Source: Marinobacter sp. SS5-14b (GTDB taxonomy: Bacteria; Pseudomonadota; Gammaproteobacteria; Pseudomonadales; Oleiphilaceae). Taken from it: a stretch of DNA of 64,000 nucleotides. The stretch lies in NCBI RefSeq assembly GCF_030541005.1, contig NZ_JASSVM010000003.1:310001-374000 (forward strand). Direction: 5' to 3'. Position numbers and translations under genes: made by a program. The notes beneath the pieces were generated by a model. That model searched no databases. It was not told the DNA's origin and saw only the letters and a program-made list of their open reading frames with translations. Positions 34,700 through 43,920 of this stretch are shown here, piece by piece; the first letter of the stretch is position 1, and each line of letters begins with the position of its first letter.

Positions 34700-35562
34700 A
34701 AGGAATAATCCTCGCAGGCGGCTCCGGCACCCGCCTGTACCCCATAACACTCGGCACCTCCAAACAACTCCTGCCGGTGTACGACAAACCCATGATCTAC
34801 TACCCGCTCTCTGTACTCATGCTGGCGGGCATCCGGGATATCCTCATCATCACCACCCCGGAAGATCAGGCCGGCTTCAAACGCGCCCTCGGCACCGGCG
34901 AACAGTTCGGCATTAACCTCAGCTACGAAATCCAGCCAAGCCCGGACGGCCTCGCCCAGGCCTTTATCATCGGCGAAGAATTCATCGGTAACGACAGCGT
35001 GTGCCTGGTACTGGGCGACAACATCTTTTACGGCCAGGGTTTCACCCCCAAACTGAAACAAGCCGCCCAGCGCACCGAAGGCGCCACCGTATTCGGCTAC
35101 CAGGTAAAAGACCCGGAACGCTTCGGCGTCGTCGAGTTCGACGAAAACAAACGCGCCATCTCCATAGAAGAAAAGCCCGAACACCCGAAATCCCACTACG
35201 CCGTAACCGGCCTCTACTTCTACGACAACAGTGTGGTCGACATCGCCAAACAGGTAACACCCAGCCACCGTGGCGAGCTGGAAATCACCTGCGTAAACCG
35301 GGCCTATCTGGAACAAGGCAAGCTGAACGTAGAGCTGCTGGGCCGGGGTTTCGCCTGGCTGGACACCGGCACCCACGAAAGCCTGCTGGAAGCCGCGCAG
35401 TTTGTAGAAACCATCGAAAAACGCCAGGGCTACAAAATCGCGTGTCTCGAAGAAATCGCTTACAATCAGGGGTGGCTGAGTAAAGAGCGTCTGTTAGCTC
35501 AGGCTAACGAGCTCAGAAAAAACGGCTACGGTAGCTATCTTAGCGACCTGATAAACGACTAG
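34696..35562 (+). CDS. rfbA: Glucose-1-phosphate thymidylyltransferase RfbA/RmlA
   Basis: 288 residues. [39 protein letters not shown] is the nucleotidyltransferase signature; [31 protein letters not shown] and [15 protein letters not shown] are further RmlA motifs. It makes dTDP-glucose from dTTP and glucose-1-phosphate, feeding rfbB. Translationally coupled to rfbB. Confidence 0.95.
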   Translation: MKGIILAGGSGTRLYPITLGTSKQLLPVYDKPMIYYPLSVLMLAGIRDILIITTPEDQAGFKRALGTGEQFGINLSYEIQPSPDGLAQAFIIGEEFIGNDSVCLVLGDNIFYGQGFTPKLKQAAQRTEGATVFGYQVKDPERFGVVEFDENKRAISIEEKPEHPKSHYAVTGLYFYDNSVVDIAKQVTPSHRGELEITCVNRAYLEQGKLNVELLGRGFAWLDTGTHESLLEAAQFVETIEKRQGYKIACLEEIAYNQGWLSKERLLAQANELRKNGYGSYLSDLIND

Positions 35563-35580
35563 CAGGAACCTGCAGAGATT

Positions 35581-36636
35581 ATGGAACAGCGCAGCTTGCT
35601 CCAAACACCTACACCCGAAGTTCAGGCAGAGCCAGAACAAACGCTGGACTACTGGCGTTCGGATATTGAGCAAGACGACTTCTATCAGCCGCTACTGAAA
35701 AGCGCTGCATTCCAGAGGCTAAAGGGTATCTCGTTTCTGGGGGCGCTAGACTACGCATTTGGCCGCAAGGAAGAACAAACAGGAAGCCGCGCTGACCATT
35801 CCTTGAATGTAGCCGCTTTGGCCAATTACGTTTCCACGCGCCGTGGCTACAACCCTGAACTGAAGGCACATCTGATTATAGCCGGCCTGTTACACGACAT
35901 TGGCCACCCACCACTGTCTCACAGTGCCGAGCCTTTTATTAAAAAACATATAGGCTACGGCCATCATCATGCTGGCGAGAAAATTCTCAAAGGACAGCAT
36001 GAGCTGGGCAGGGCATTGAACCAATGGCTGGCCAAGAACACAGATCTTTCTTTTGTGATAAGCCTGATAGACCAGAACGCCCTGGATATTGACGGCGGAG
36101 ACCTGTTTAACAGCCCCATTAATATCGACACGATAGAAGGGATAACCCGCAGCCATCAGGTGTTTGGTCGTACCAGTAAAGCCAGTCTAAGCCAAAACCG
36201 AATAGAAATTGCCGCAGCGTCATTTTTGCCGGAAATCAGTAACCCATGGGAAAAGCTGGATCAGTTCTGGAAAATGAAGCACCGAGTGTATGCAGGACTA
36301 ATCACCAGCAAACGCGGACTGGTAGCAGACAAGCTCTCACAGCTGTACTTTCAGCACGAAAACTGCGGATTGTCAGAGCAGGACATCTTTACTTCCGAAA
36401 AGCAGTGGAAAAAACGCTACGTTACCTTGTTCGAAGGTTTGCAGGGCATCAACACGCAGAAGCTTAGTATTAAGTGGATGTCTGGTGCGGAAGTGGGCTA
36501 CACCGCCCGCCGTTACTACCTTGATGAAAGCCAGAGAGGTTTCAGCCGTTACCAGTGTACAAAGATTGCGGCAACCACATCACTGCCGGACTTTTCTTCC
36601 AGAAACCGGCAACTCAAGTTTGCAATCATCAAATAA
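35581..36636 (+). CDS. HD-domain phosphohydrolase (dGTPase/SAMHD1-like)
   Basis: 351 residues. The HD-domain signature is spread as His73 (SRADHSLNVA), LLHDIGHPPLSHSAEP (His105-Asp106) and GYGHHHAGEKIL, resembling the dNTP triphosphohydrolase subclass; INIDTIEGITRSH follows. The C-terminal 150 residues are helical and not recognisable. An odd tenant in a sugar operon: it lies 18 bp after rfbA and 9 bp before a nucleotidyltransferase gene. Role unknown; nucleotide hydrolysis is likely from the fold. Confidence 0.75.
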   Translation: MEQRSLLQTPTPEVQAEPEQTLDYWRSDIEQDDFYQPLLKSAAFQRLKGISFLGALDYAFGRKEEQTGSRADHSLNVAALANYVSTRRGYNPELKAHLIIAGLLHDIGHPPLSHSAEPFIKKHIGYGHHHAGEKILKGQHELGRALNQWLAKNTDLSFVISLIDQNALDIDGGDLFNSPINIDTIEGITRSHQVFGRTSKASLSQNRIEIAAASFLPEISNPWEKLDQFWKMKHRVYAGLITSKRGLVADKLSQLYFQHENCGLSEQDIFTSEKQWKKRYVTLFEGLQGINTQKLSIKWMSGAEVGYTARRYYLDESQRGFSRYQCTKIAATTSLPDFSSRNRQLKFAIIK

Positions 36637-36645
36637 CAAGCACGG

Positions 36646-37641
36646 ATGCAACCAGTGTATAAAAGCGTATTAGCTGACTATCCAGCTTTACTTAAAGCAA
36701 ATGAGTTCACCGAGCAACAGTTGAAGCAAATCCGCAGCTCCTTGAGTTCACTGTTGGCTGAAAGTCCCCACAAAGAGAGAATAACGATTGTAACGGCTGG
36801 GTCTTACAGTAGGGGCGAGGCCTCGGAAGCTTCGGATTTAGACTTATATGTGTTGTTCGATTCAGACCGGCATGCAACAGACGTAATCAGCGGCGAGTTA
36901 GATAGTATAGAAAGCCTGCTAAAAGATTACATAAAGAAGGATACAGGCAGCACAGAGACCTTCGGCTCAAAGGTATGTGTAAAATTTACTGATATTCTCA
37001 GTAACATTGGCGGCAAAGATGATAAGAACGCCGACATCACTCGGCGCTTGCTCTTTCTGCTAGAAGGTACATGGCTCTACGGCGAAGAGCGTTTCAGTCA
37101 ATATCGCCAAGAGTTGTTAGCTCGGTACATAAAGCCCAACGGTTCAGACGGCAAACTCGCCCGCTTTCTGCTGAATGACATCATTCGCTATTACCGCACC
37201 ATAGCCACAGACTTCGAGCACAAAGTCAGCGATCAAAACAAAGAATGGGGGCTCCGCCAGGCAAAGCTTCGGTTCTCGCGCAAGATTCTATATTTCAGCG
37301 GCATCGTAGCCGTAGCAGAAACCGCTGACTTGCCACAGCAACAAACGCTGGAAAAAATCAGCGACTGGTTTGACCACCAGGGCCTGGAACGAATTTACGA
37401 GGCAGCACCAGGCTTGCAGCAAACCCGGAAAGTGATGGAACTTTACGAACACTTCCTGGCACAAATTTCTGACCCAGAAATTCGCCAAACCTTAGAGCGA
37501 CTCGAGAAAGAGGACAGGGATAACTGCCCGTCATACTGCGAGCTTCGTGAGAAAGGCGTTGAGCTTTCAAACGCTCTGACGGAGTGGCTAAAAGAACAAT
37601 ACCCAGCAGAGCATCAAATTCATCAAGCCCTGCTGTTCTAG
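36646..37641 (+). CDS. Nucleotidyltransferase-fold protein
   Basis: 331 residues. AGSYSRGEASEASDLDLYVLFD is a nucleotidyltransferase palm motif: Gly52-Ser53, Asp64 and Asp66 as metal ligands; the third acid may be Asp115 in CVKFTDIL. The rest is helical (ITRRLLFLLEGTWLYGEERF, FLLNDIIRYYRTIATDFEHK), like stand-alone NTases of unknown substrate. It follows the HD gene closely and overlaps the open frame of the next gene by up to 58 bp. Neither a CD-NTase effector nor a MNT/HEPN partner is present. Confidence 0.7.
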   Translation: MQPVYKSVLADYPALLKANEFTEQQLKQIRSSLSSLLAESPHKERITIVTAGSYSRGEASEASDLDLYVLFDSDRHATDVISGELDSIESLLKDYIKKDTGSTETFGSKVCVKFTDILSNIGGKDDKNADITRRLLFLLEGTWLYGEERFSQYRQELLARYIKPNGSDGKLARFLLNDIIRYYRTIATDFEHKVSDQNKEWGLRQAKLRFSRKILYFSGIVAVAETADLPQQQTLEKISDWFDHQGLERIYEAAPGLQQTRKVMELYEHFLAQISDPEIRQTLERLEKEDRDNCPSYCELREKGVELSNALTEWLKEQYPAEHQIHQALLF

Positions 37642-38174
37642 CCAGAAAAAAGACCTTGCTTTACTTTATCCGGCACGGCGAAACCGACGATAACCGAAAC
37701 AACCTGTGGATGGGGCGAAAAGACCTCCCACTGAACCAAACTGGTATTCATCAGGCAAAAGCCGCAGCTAAAAAGATTGCCACGCTACCCATAGAGCTGA
37801 TCATAACCAGCCCCCTGATCAGGGCACGGCAAACCGCCGAACTCATAGCGCAGCAGCACCCAGGAGCACCGGCTGTACGCATTGCCGACTGGCTGACGGA
37901 GCGCGACTTCGGGCCCTATGAGGGCATGAAGAAAACCAGCACGAACCGAATAGCCATGAACGCCTCAGCCAGTGTGGAATCCATGGAAAGCCTTACCAAA
38001 CGGATTGCAGCCCTGAATAACGTACTCGAACCTCACGAACACCTGCTGATAGTATCCCACTCCGGAGTTTATCGGTGCCTGATCGAGAGCCTTGGATACC
38101 AAAGCAGCAGCAAACAGAACAGCCTTAAAAATGCAGAGCTTGTATCACTTACTCGCCATTGTGGAACGTATTAA
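37584..38174 (+). CDS. Histidine-phosphatase family protein
   Basis: Up to 196 residues. The phosphoglycerate-mutase-like signature FIRHGETDDNR (catalytic His31 of the long form) is followed by LIITSPLIRARQTAELIA, TERDFGPYEG and the second His in LIVSHSGVYRCLIESL. Start uncertain: GTG 37584 overlaps the previous gene by 58 bp; TTG 37656 directly before LYFIRHGE would avoid overlap but has a poor ribosome site. It likely dephosphorylates a small molecule. Stop and next ATG are adjacent (0 bp), so it is co-translated with the aminotransferase. Confidence 0.75.
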   Translation: MAKRTIPSRASNSSSPAVLARKKTLLYFIRHGETDDNRNNLWMGRKDLPLNQTGIHQAKAAAKKIATLPIELIITSPLIRARQTAELIAQQHPGAPAVRIADWLTERDFGPYEGMKKTSTNRIAMNASASVESMESLTKRIAALNNVLEPHEHLLIVSHSGVYRCLIESLGYQSSSKQNSLKNAELVSLTRHCGTY

Positions 38175-39275
38175 ATGATCCCCGTCACCAAACCCTATTT
38201 CCCCAACCGGGAAAAACTCCAAAAGTACATAGATGGCATCTACGAACGCCAATGGCTAACCAACAACGGCCAGTTGGTACAAGAGCTCACCCAACGGCTG
38301 GAAGAATACCTGGGCGTTGAAAACCTGCTGCTGGTCTCCAACGGCACCCTGGCTCTGCAAATCGCCTACCGCGCCCTGTGCGTGAGCGATGCAACTCCCG
38401 GCGCACAGCCGGAAGCCATCACCACCCCGTTTACTTTCATCGCCACCGCCAGTTCCCTGAAGTGGGACGGCGTGCAGCCGGTATTCGCAGACATAGACCC
38501 CAACACCTGGTGCCTGAATCCGGCCAACATCGAAGCGGCCATTACCCCGAACACCCGGGCTATCGTACCCGTGCACGTCTTCGGCAACGCCTGCGATGTA
38601 GAAGCCATCAGTGCCATCGCCCAAAAGCACAACTTGAAAGTCATCTACGATGCCTCCCACGCCTTCGGTGTGAACTACAAAGGCGAAAGCCTGCTCAAAC
38701 ACGGCGATGCCGCCACCCTCAGTTTCCACGCCACCAAACTGTTCCACACAGGCGAGGGCGGGGCCATCATCTTCAAGCGCAAGGAAGACCTGGAGCGGGC
38801 GAAGAAAATGATCAACTTCGGCATCACCGGGCCGGAGAGCATTGATGAGCTGGGCATCAACGCAAAGATGAACGAATTGCAGGCGGCGATGGGTTTGTGT
38901 GTGTTGGATGAAGTGGAAGAAAACCTGAAAGCCCGTGAAGCCGTGTGGAATCACTACGAAGAAGCCTTAAGCCCGACCCTGCAACTGCAAGCGAAACCGG
39001 AGGCACTGGATTACAACTATGCCTACTTCCCGGTGGTGTTTGAAAGCGAGGAACAGGCTGTGCGGGTAGGGGCCACCCTGAAGGAAAATGGGGTTATGGC
39101 GCGGCGGTATTTCTATCCGTCGTTGGAATCGGTGGCGTGTTTGGGTGCAGAAGTAGATCAGCCTGTATCCAAAGAGATCGCCAGCCGGATACTGTGTTTG
39201 CCGATCTACTCAGAGCTTACGGTCGAAAGCATCGATAAAATTACAGAGTTTGTGATAGAGGGAATTCACGCATGA
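38175..39275 (+). CDS. DegT/DnrJ-type sugar aminotransferase (VioA-like)
   Basis: 366 residues. MIPVTKPYFPNREKLQKYIDGIYERQWLTNNG closely resembles VioA-type enzymes. The PLP site is SFHATKLFHTGEGG (Lys188), with Asp159 and His162 in YDASHAFGV and SNGTLAL near the phosphate. With rfbA and rfbB it would convert dTDP-4-keto-6-deoxyglucose plus Glu to dTDP-4-amino-4,6-dideoxyglucose (viosamine). The stop overlaps the ATP-grasp start by 4 bp. Confidence 0.88.
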   Translation: MIPVTKPYFPNREKLQKYIDGIYERQWLTNNGQLVQELTQRLEEYLGVENLLLVSNGTLALQIAYRALCVSDATPGAQPEAITTPFTFIATASSLKWDGVQPVFADIDPNTWCLNPANIEAAITPNTRAIVPVHVFGNACDVEAISAIAQKHNLKVIYDASHAFGVNYKGESLLKHGDAATLSFHATKLFHTGEGGAIIFKRKEDLERAKKMINFGITGPESIDELGINAKMNELQAAMGLCVLDEVEENLKAREAVWNHYEEALSPTLQLQAKPEALDYNYAYFPVVFESEEQAVRVGATLKENGVMARRYFYPSLESVACLGAEVDQPVSKEIASRILCLPIYSELTVESIDKITEFVIEGIHA

Positions 39276-40465
39276 AAAAGGTTTTGTTCCTTGGCGGCGC
39301 ACCCACTCAGATCCCGCCGATCAAATACGCTCTTGAACAAGGCCATGAGGTAATTACTCTCGATTATCTACCGGATAACCCCGGGCATAAACTTGCCCAT
39401 CGTTATTACAACGTTTCCACTACCGACAAAGAGGCAGTGCTTAAAGTAGCCCGTGACGAGGGCATTGACGGCATAGTGGCCTATGCGTCTGACCCAGCTG
39501 CACCCACAGCAGCCTATGTGGCTGAAAAAATGGGCTTGCCTGGTAACCCGTATGAGTCCGTAGAGATTCTGGCACGAAAAGACCTGTTTCGTGACTTCCT
39601 GGCAAAACACGGCTTCAACGTACCTCGCTCAAAGGCGTTTTACAAAGAAGACGAAGCTAAAGAGTGGCTGCAAGAAATTGGCGTGCCTGCGTTCGTAAAA
39701 CCCGTCGACTCTTCAGGCAGCAAAGGTGTTACTCATTTACAGAATGCAGAAGAGTTCAGCGCAGCTTTTGAACACGCGCTCAAGTTTTCCCGTGAAAAAA
39801 AGGTTGTTGTTGAAGAGAAAATTGTTCGGCAAGGTTATCAGGTAGCCGGTGACGGTTTTGTGCTTAATGGGGAACTGGTGTTCCGGTGCTGGGCAGACGA
39901 GCATTTCGATAAGCTGTGCAACGGCCTGGTGCCCATTGGGCAAACCTTTCCCACCTCCCATAGTGACGAATTACTGAAGGAAGCTCACAAGGAAAGCCAG
40001 CGGCTTTTAACATTGCTGGGAATGAAAACAGGCGCTCTTAATTTTGATTTTGTATTCTCTGAAGATGGCAAGTTCTACTTCCTCGAGCTCGGCCCTAGGA
40101 ACGGAGGTTGCCTGATACCGGAGGTAATCCGATACGCAACGGGCGTTGACCTCATTAGTTACACCGTGGACGCCGCACTCGGCTTGCCCTGCACCGGCCT
40201 GACAATGAAGCCTACTGAAGGCTTCTGGTCGAGTTACATGGTGCACGCCATTGAGGATGGAAAATTCAAGGATCTATCCATGTCTGAACGGGCAAAAAGT
40301 TACATCGTTGAGCAAGACATGCAAGTACAACCCGGCGCCAAGGTAAGCGTTTTCAGTGGCTCCCATGATACGCTAGGCACTATGATCCTGAACTATCCCA
40401 GTTTGGATGAGATGTTGGATATGGTGGATAACATGGAAAAGGATATACGCGTTGTCGTTGAATGA
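39272..40465 (+). CDS. ATP-grasp ligase
   Basis: 397 residues. An N-terminal Rossmann-like segment MKKVLFLGGAPTQIPPIKYALEQGHEVITLDYLP precedes an ATP-grasp fold: PAFVKPVDSSGSKGV (ATP-binding loop), VVVEEKI, and the metal site NFDFVFSEDGKFYFLELGPRNGG. Such enzymes join a carboxylate to an amine with ATP. Coupled by a 4-bp overlap to the VioA-like gene, it is a good candidate to attach an amino acid or other acid to the 4-amino sugar (inference). Confidence 0.82.
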   Translation: MKKVLFLGGAPTQIPPIKYALEQGHEVITLDYLPDNPGHKLAHRYYNVSTTDKEAVLKVARDEGIDGIVAYASDPAAPTAAYVAEKMGLPGNPYESVEILARKDLFRDFLAKHGFNVPRSKAFYKEDEAKEWLQEIGVPAFVKPVDSSGSKGVTHLQNAEEFSAAFEHALKFSREKKVVVEEKIVRQGYQVAGDGFVLNGELVFRCWADEHFDKLCNGLVPIGQTFPTSHSDELLKEAHKESQRLLTLLGMKTGALNFDFVFSEDGKFYFLELGPRNGGCLIPEVIRYATGVDLISYTVDAALGLPCTGLTMKPTEGFWSSYMVHAIEDGKFKDLSMSERAKSYIVEQDMQVQPGAKVSVFSGSHDTLGTMILNYPSLDEMLDMVDNMEKDIRVVVE

Positions 40466-40481
40466 GGCCATTGGTGGCTAC

Positions 40482-41420
40482 ATGGAATTGGAGTTGCCAG
40501 AACGAGATGACGCTTGGTTAAAGAAGGCGTTAAAGTTCAACTCCGCTAGGTCGGCATTTGTAAGCCTACTGCTACAGCTTGATATTCGTAGCGTCTGGAT
40601 GCCGCGTTATATTTGCGACTCAATGATCAACGCTGTAAAAGCGAATGCAATAAAAATTCATTTTTACAGTATTGATCAGAACTTTGAGATCGCTGAGAAA
40701 GTAGAGCCCTCCTCATCTTCGCCTTTACTTTATGTGAATTATTTTGGTCTCTGTGAGGCTCAGGCAGAGAAAGTTGTTAACCGCTATGGCTCAGATTCGG
40801 TCATCATCGATAATGCCCAAGCGTTTTTTAGCGAACCTTTTGATTGCCTGGGTACCATCTATTCGCCTCGTAAATTCTTTGGGTTGCCAGATGGCGGTTT
40901 GCTTTATACAAATCAGCAGGGAGTAAAAGAGTCTAAGAACAAAGACGACAGCTCCCATACGCGTCTCACCCATCTGATTAGCAGGCTTACCAACAGCCCT
41001 GAAGACGCTTATCAAGAGTACATTGCTGCCGAGCAATCCATAGCTGAGATGCCTGTAATGGCTATGTCGGAGTTAACCGAGAGATTACTTCGTTCTGTTG
41101 ATATTGATTCAGCAAAACAGGCAAGAAATCGAAATGCTGCTTATCTTCATGAGAATCTTGAGAGTAAAAATAATTTTAATATTGATATCAGTAAGGATAC
41201 GGCGCCGCTGTGCTATCCGTTTTTGCCAAAGCTGCCCACTATTAGACGGGAAGATTTGATAAAAATGCGGGTGTTTTTGCCATGTTATTGGACCGAGGTT
41301 TTATTTCAGGTAAGTGATGAGAGCTTTGAGGCGTGTATGGTGAACGATGGACTGTTTGTTCCTTGTGATCAGAGATATTCATTGTCTCACGTTAATTGTT
41401 TAGTGAATTTATTGAAATGA
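40482..41420 (+). CDS. DegT-fold aminotransferase-like protein
   Basis: 312 residues from ATG 40482 (GGTGG upstream); the frame is open further back into the ATP-grasp gene. Shorter than usual DegT enzymes (about 370-390), but VIIDNAQAFFSEPFDCLGTIYSPRKFFGLPDGGLLYTN preserves the PLP pattern: Asp110, Gln113 and a probable Lys131. SARSAFVSLLLQ replaces the usual N-terminal glycine-rich loop. Possibly a divergent aminotransferase or a non-catalytic relative. The base composition is clearly more AT rich than the genes before it, suggesting transfer. Confidence 0.6.
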   Translation: MELELPERDDAWLKKALKFNSARSAFVSLLLQLDIRSVWMPRYICDSMINAVKANAIKIHFYSIDQNFEIAEKVEPSSSSPLLYVNYFGLCEAQAEKVVNRYGSDSVIIDNAQAFFSEPFDCLGTIYSPRKFFGLPDGGLLYTNQQGVKESKNKDDSSHTRLTHLISRLTNSPEDAYQEYIAAEQSIAEMPVMAMSELTERLLRSVDIDSAKQARNRNAAYLHENLESKNNFNIDISKDTAPLCYPFLPKLPTIRREDLIKMRVFLPCYWTEVLFQVSDESFEACMVNDGLFVPCDQRYSLSHVNCLVNLLK

Positions 41421-41466
41421 CCGTATTTTTTGGAAATTCATAAAGAAAAAGTATATCGGGCAACGT

Positions 41467-41982
41467 ATGACAGAATTCTATCTTAGAGAGCTTAAGCATT
41501 CAGATGCCAAGAAGATTAACGAATGGCGCAACTCTGCCGATTTGATCGATTTATTGGGAGCACCATTTAGATATATTTCAGAGTCTGTAGACGAAGATTG
41601 GATAATTAATTATTACAGGAATCGCGCAAATTGTGTTCGGTTAGCTATTTGTAGTCGTTTAGACGATGACATTGTTGGGGCCGTTTATCTTCTTAATATT
41701 GACTGGATTTCGCGGAGGTGCGAGTTTGCGATTTGGATTGGTGAGCCGCAAGCCCGCGGTCGTGGTATAGGAAGGTATGCAACGGTATCGGCACTAAAGC
41801 ATGCTTTTAATGATTTGAATCTAAACTCTGTCTATTTAGATGTTTTAGAGAGAAATGAAGTTGCAAAATCACTTTATGAGAAAGTTGGGTTTAGAGTTGA
41901 TGGCGTTCGCCGCCAAGCGGTTTATAAAAATGGCGAATATCTAAGCTTGATCAATATGTCCATCCTGAAGGCAGAGTTCTGA
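41467..41982 (+). CDS. GNAT-family N-acetyltransferase
   Basis: 171 residues, RimJ/RimL-like: FYLRELKHSDAKKINEWRN at the N-terminus, acetyl-CoA loop EPQARGRGIGRYA (Q/RxxGxG/A) and LDVLERNEVAKSLYEKVGFRVDG. Likely acetylates or acylates an amino sugar or an intermediate of this locus. AT-rich like the preceding gene. The 420 bp that follow contain only a broken gene fragment. Confidence 0.85.
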   Translation: MTEFYLRELKHSDAKKINEWRNSADLIDLLGAPFRYISESVDEDWIINYYRNRANCVRLAICSRLDDDIVGAVYLLNIDWISRRCEFAIWIGEPQARGRGIGRYATVSALKHAFNDLNLNSVYLDVLERNEVAKSLYEKVGFRVDGVRRQAVYKNGEYLSLINMSILKAEF

Positions 41983-42038
41983 GCGGTTTGATTTAAAAGC
42001 ATGGTTAATTTTTCATAGTCTTTTGCGTGTGAGAGTCG

Positions 42039-42292
42039 GTGCGTTCTGTTATTGATATCTTTCACAACTACCCAATACCCCTCCGACAGACCCTGTTCAA
42101 TTTCACCCCTTTGGTTGTGGGGGCCTGCTTATAGGTTTTGTAACTACGTTTTACCTCAAACGCAAAGACGAAAGCACTCGGGTTGCCGGTGTTATCCTTG
42201 AAAAACGCGTAAACGCCCAGCAAGAGGCATATCGGTATATAGGAGATTCACCGCAAGGCCAGAAAGGTTACAACCAACTGGGTATGGACTAA
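42039..42292 (+). pseudogene. Frameshifted remnant of a small membrane-anchored protein gene
   Basis: From GTG 42039 one frame reads IDIFHNYPIPLRQTLFNFTP then LVVGACL and stops at 42132. A second frame takes over at the same point and reads IGFVTTFYLKRKDESTRVAG then VILEKRVNAQQEAYRYIGD, ending TAA 42290. Together they make a coherent N-terminal membrane helix plus charged region broken by one frameshift and truncated. Family not identified. Nothing else was seen in the gap 41983-42403. Confidence 0.45.
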
Positions 42293-42403
42293 GGCAAGTC
42301 TGGGTGTAATACGGACTCGTTGCGTTTCAAGATCTTGAAATACAGGCAAATCAATACGACCGATTTAGCAGCATGACAAACTCGCGCAAAAACCAAGGCT
42401 AAC

Positions 42404-43915
42404 GTGTCCCTCAAAAAAAACATCATCGCCAACTACGCCAGCCAACTCTATGTGACGGGTGTAGGCATTCTTATCCTGCCCCTGTACATCAAATACATGG
42501 GCGCCGAAGCCTATGGGCTGGTAGGTTTTTTTACCATGCTGCAAGCCTGGTTCGGGCTGCTGGATATGGGGCTCACGCCCACCATAGGCCGTGAGACCGC
42601 GCGATACCACGGTGGCAGCATGTCGGCGTTGGCTTATCGGCAGTTATTGCGGGCCTTGACGCTTATTTTCGCAGGCGTGGCCGTAATCGGTGGTGGTGGT
42701 TTATGGCTGTTTTCAGAGGTTATCGCCAACCAATGGCTGAACACAGAAACGCTGGACGTAACAGAAGTGATTCTGGCCGTGCAGATCATGGCGGTGAGCG
42801 TTGCGCTGCGTTGGATGGGGGGGTTATACCGTGGCGTGGTGACCGGTTCGGAGCGCTTGGTGTGGTTGAGTGTTTTCAACGTTGCGATCGCCACTCTGCG
42901 TTTTATAGCCGTGTTCGGCACCATGTCGCTGTACGGCTTTACGCCGGTGGTGTTTTTCTTGCACCAGTTGGCGGTGGCAATATTTGAAATAATGGGGCTG
43001 TGGTTGTTCAGTTTAAAACTGACGCCCAATCAAAACACCCTTCCAGCCCCTGTGGGTTGGTCTTTCAAACCCGTTAGGCCGGTGCTGAAGTTTGCACTAA
43101 GCATTGCATTCACATCGTCTGTGTGGGTACTGGTTACCCAAACCGATAAACTGGTGCTCTCCGGCATATTGCCATTGGCCGAATACGGCTATTTCACCCT
43201 GGCGGTGCTGGTGGCCAGCGGTATTATGGTGATCAGCGGCCCGGTAAGCGTCGCGCTCATGCCTCGAATGGCGCGCCTCAACGCCGAAGGCAAGCGCGAG
43301 GAAATGATCCAGATATACCGCAACGCCACACAACTCGTGACCATCATCGCGGGCTCTGCAGCTATCGTGATCGCCTTTAACGCAGAACTATTGCTATTCG
43401 CCTGGACCGGCGACCGGGAACTTGCCGCCCAGGCCGCGCCCATACTGCGGTTGTATGCCATAGGCAATGGCTTTTTGGCCGTAGGCGCGTTTCCTTACTA
43501 TTTGCAATACGCCCTTGGGAATTTGCGCTACCACCTGATTGGCAATGCGGTAATGGTGGCGCTGCTGATGCCTGGCATTATTGCTGCGGCTACGTTCTAT
43601 GGCGGGGTAGGCGCTGGCTGGGTTTGGTTGGGAGTAAATGGCGGGTATTTGTTATTTTGGGTGGGGTTTGTGCATGGGCGGTTGGTGCCAGGGTTGCATA
43701 TTGGATGGCTGTCTGGGGACGTTTGCAAAATTCTTTTTATCCCGATGCTCCTGAATATTTTATTTGCGTTTTTGAACGAAGATTTAACTTATGATCGGAT
43801 AGCTGCAGGGGGAGTTATTCTGGCGAATTCCGCATTTGTCATACTTCTAGCTAGCTTTGGATCAAGTAAAGTTCGAGAGCAGTTAAGGTTCAAAGCTAAG
43901 ACGAAACGGGTCTAA
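42404..43915 (+). CDS. wzx: Wzx-type polysaccharide flippase
   Basis: 503 residues, GTG start, 12 or more hydrophobic segments through the whole length. The N-terminus MSLKKNIIANYASQLYVTGVGILILPLYIKYMGAEAYGLVGFF is typical of the PST/MATE-like oligosaccharide flippase family (RfbX/Wzx). It moves undecaprenyl-linked repeat units to the periplasmic face. GC content returns to average here. 5 bp separate it from the next glycosyltransferase gene. Confidence 0.9.
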   Translation: MSLKKNIIANYASQLYVTGVGILILPLYIKYMGAEAYGLVGFFTMLQAWFGLLDMGLTPTIGRETARYHGGSMSALAYRQLLRALTLIFAGVAVIGGGGLWLFSEVIANQWLNTETLDVTEVILAVQIMAVSVALRWMGGLYRGVVTGSERLVWLSVFNVAIATLRFIAVFGTMSLYGFTPVVFFLHQLAVAIFEIMGLWLFSLKLTPNQNTLPAPVGWSFKPVRPVLKFALSIAFTSSVWVLVTQTDKLVLSGILPLAEYGYFTLAVLVASGIMVISGPVSVALMPRMARLNAEGKREEMIQIYRNATQLVTIIAGSAAIVIAFNAELLLFAWTGDRELAAQAAPILRLYAIGNGFLAVGAFPYYLQYALGNLRYHLIGNAVMVALLMPGIIAAATFYGGVGAGWVWLGVNGGYLLFWVGFVHGRLVPGLHIGWLSGDVCKILFIPMLLNILFAFLNEDLTYDRIAAGGVILANSAFVILLASFGSSKVREQLRFKAKTKRV

Positions 43916-43920
43916 CGATT

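Noticed and set aside
33626..35562. dTDP-L-rhamnose pathway
   Set aside because: rfbA and rfbB are present but no rfbC or rfbD is found in the window; the next relevant gene is a VioA-like aminotransferase.
36646..37641. CBASS-type cyclic-nucleotide defence synthase
   Set aside because: The protein has an NTase palm motif, but no effector, E1/E2/JAB or other CBASS partner lies nearby; it sits in a translationally coupled sugar operon.
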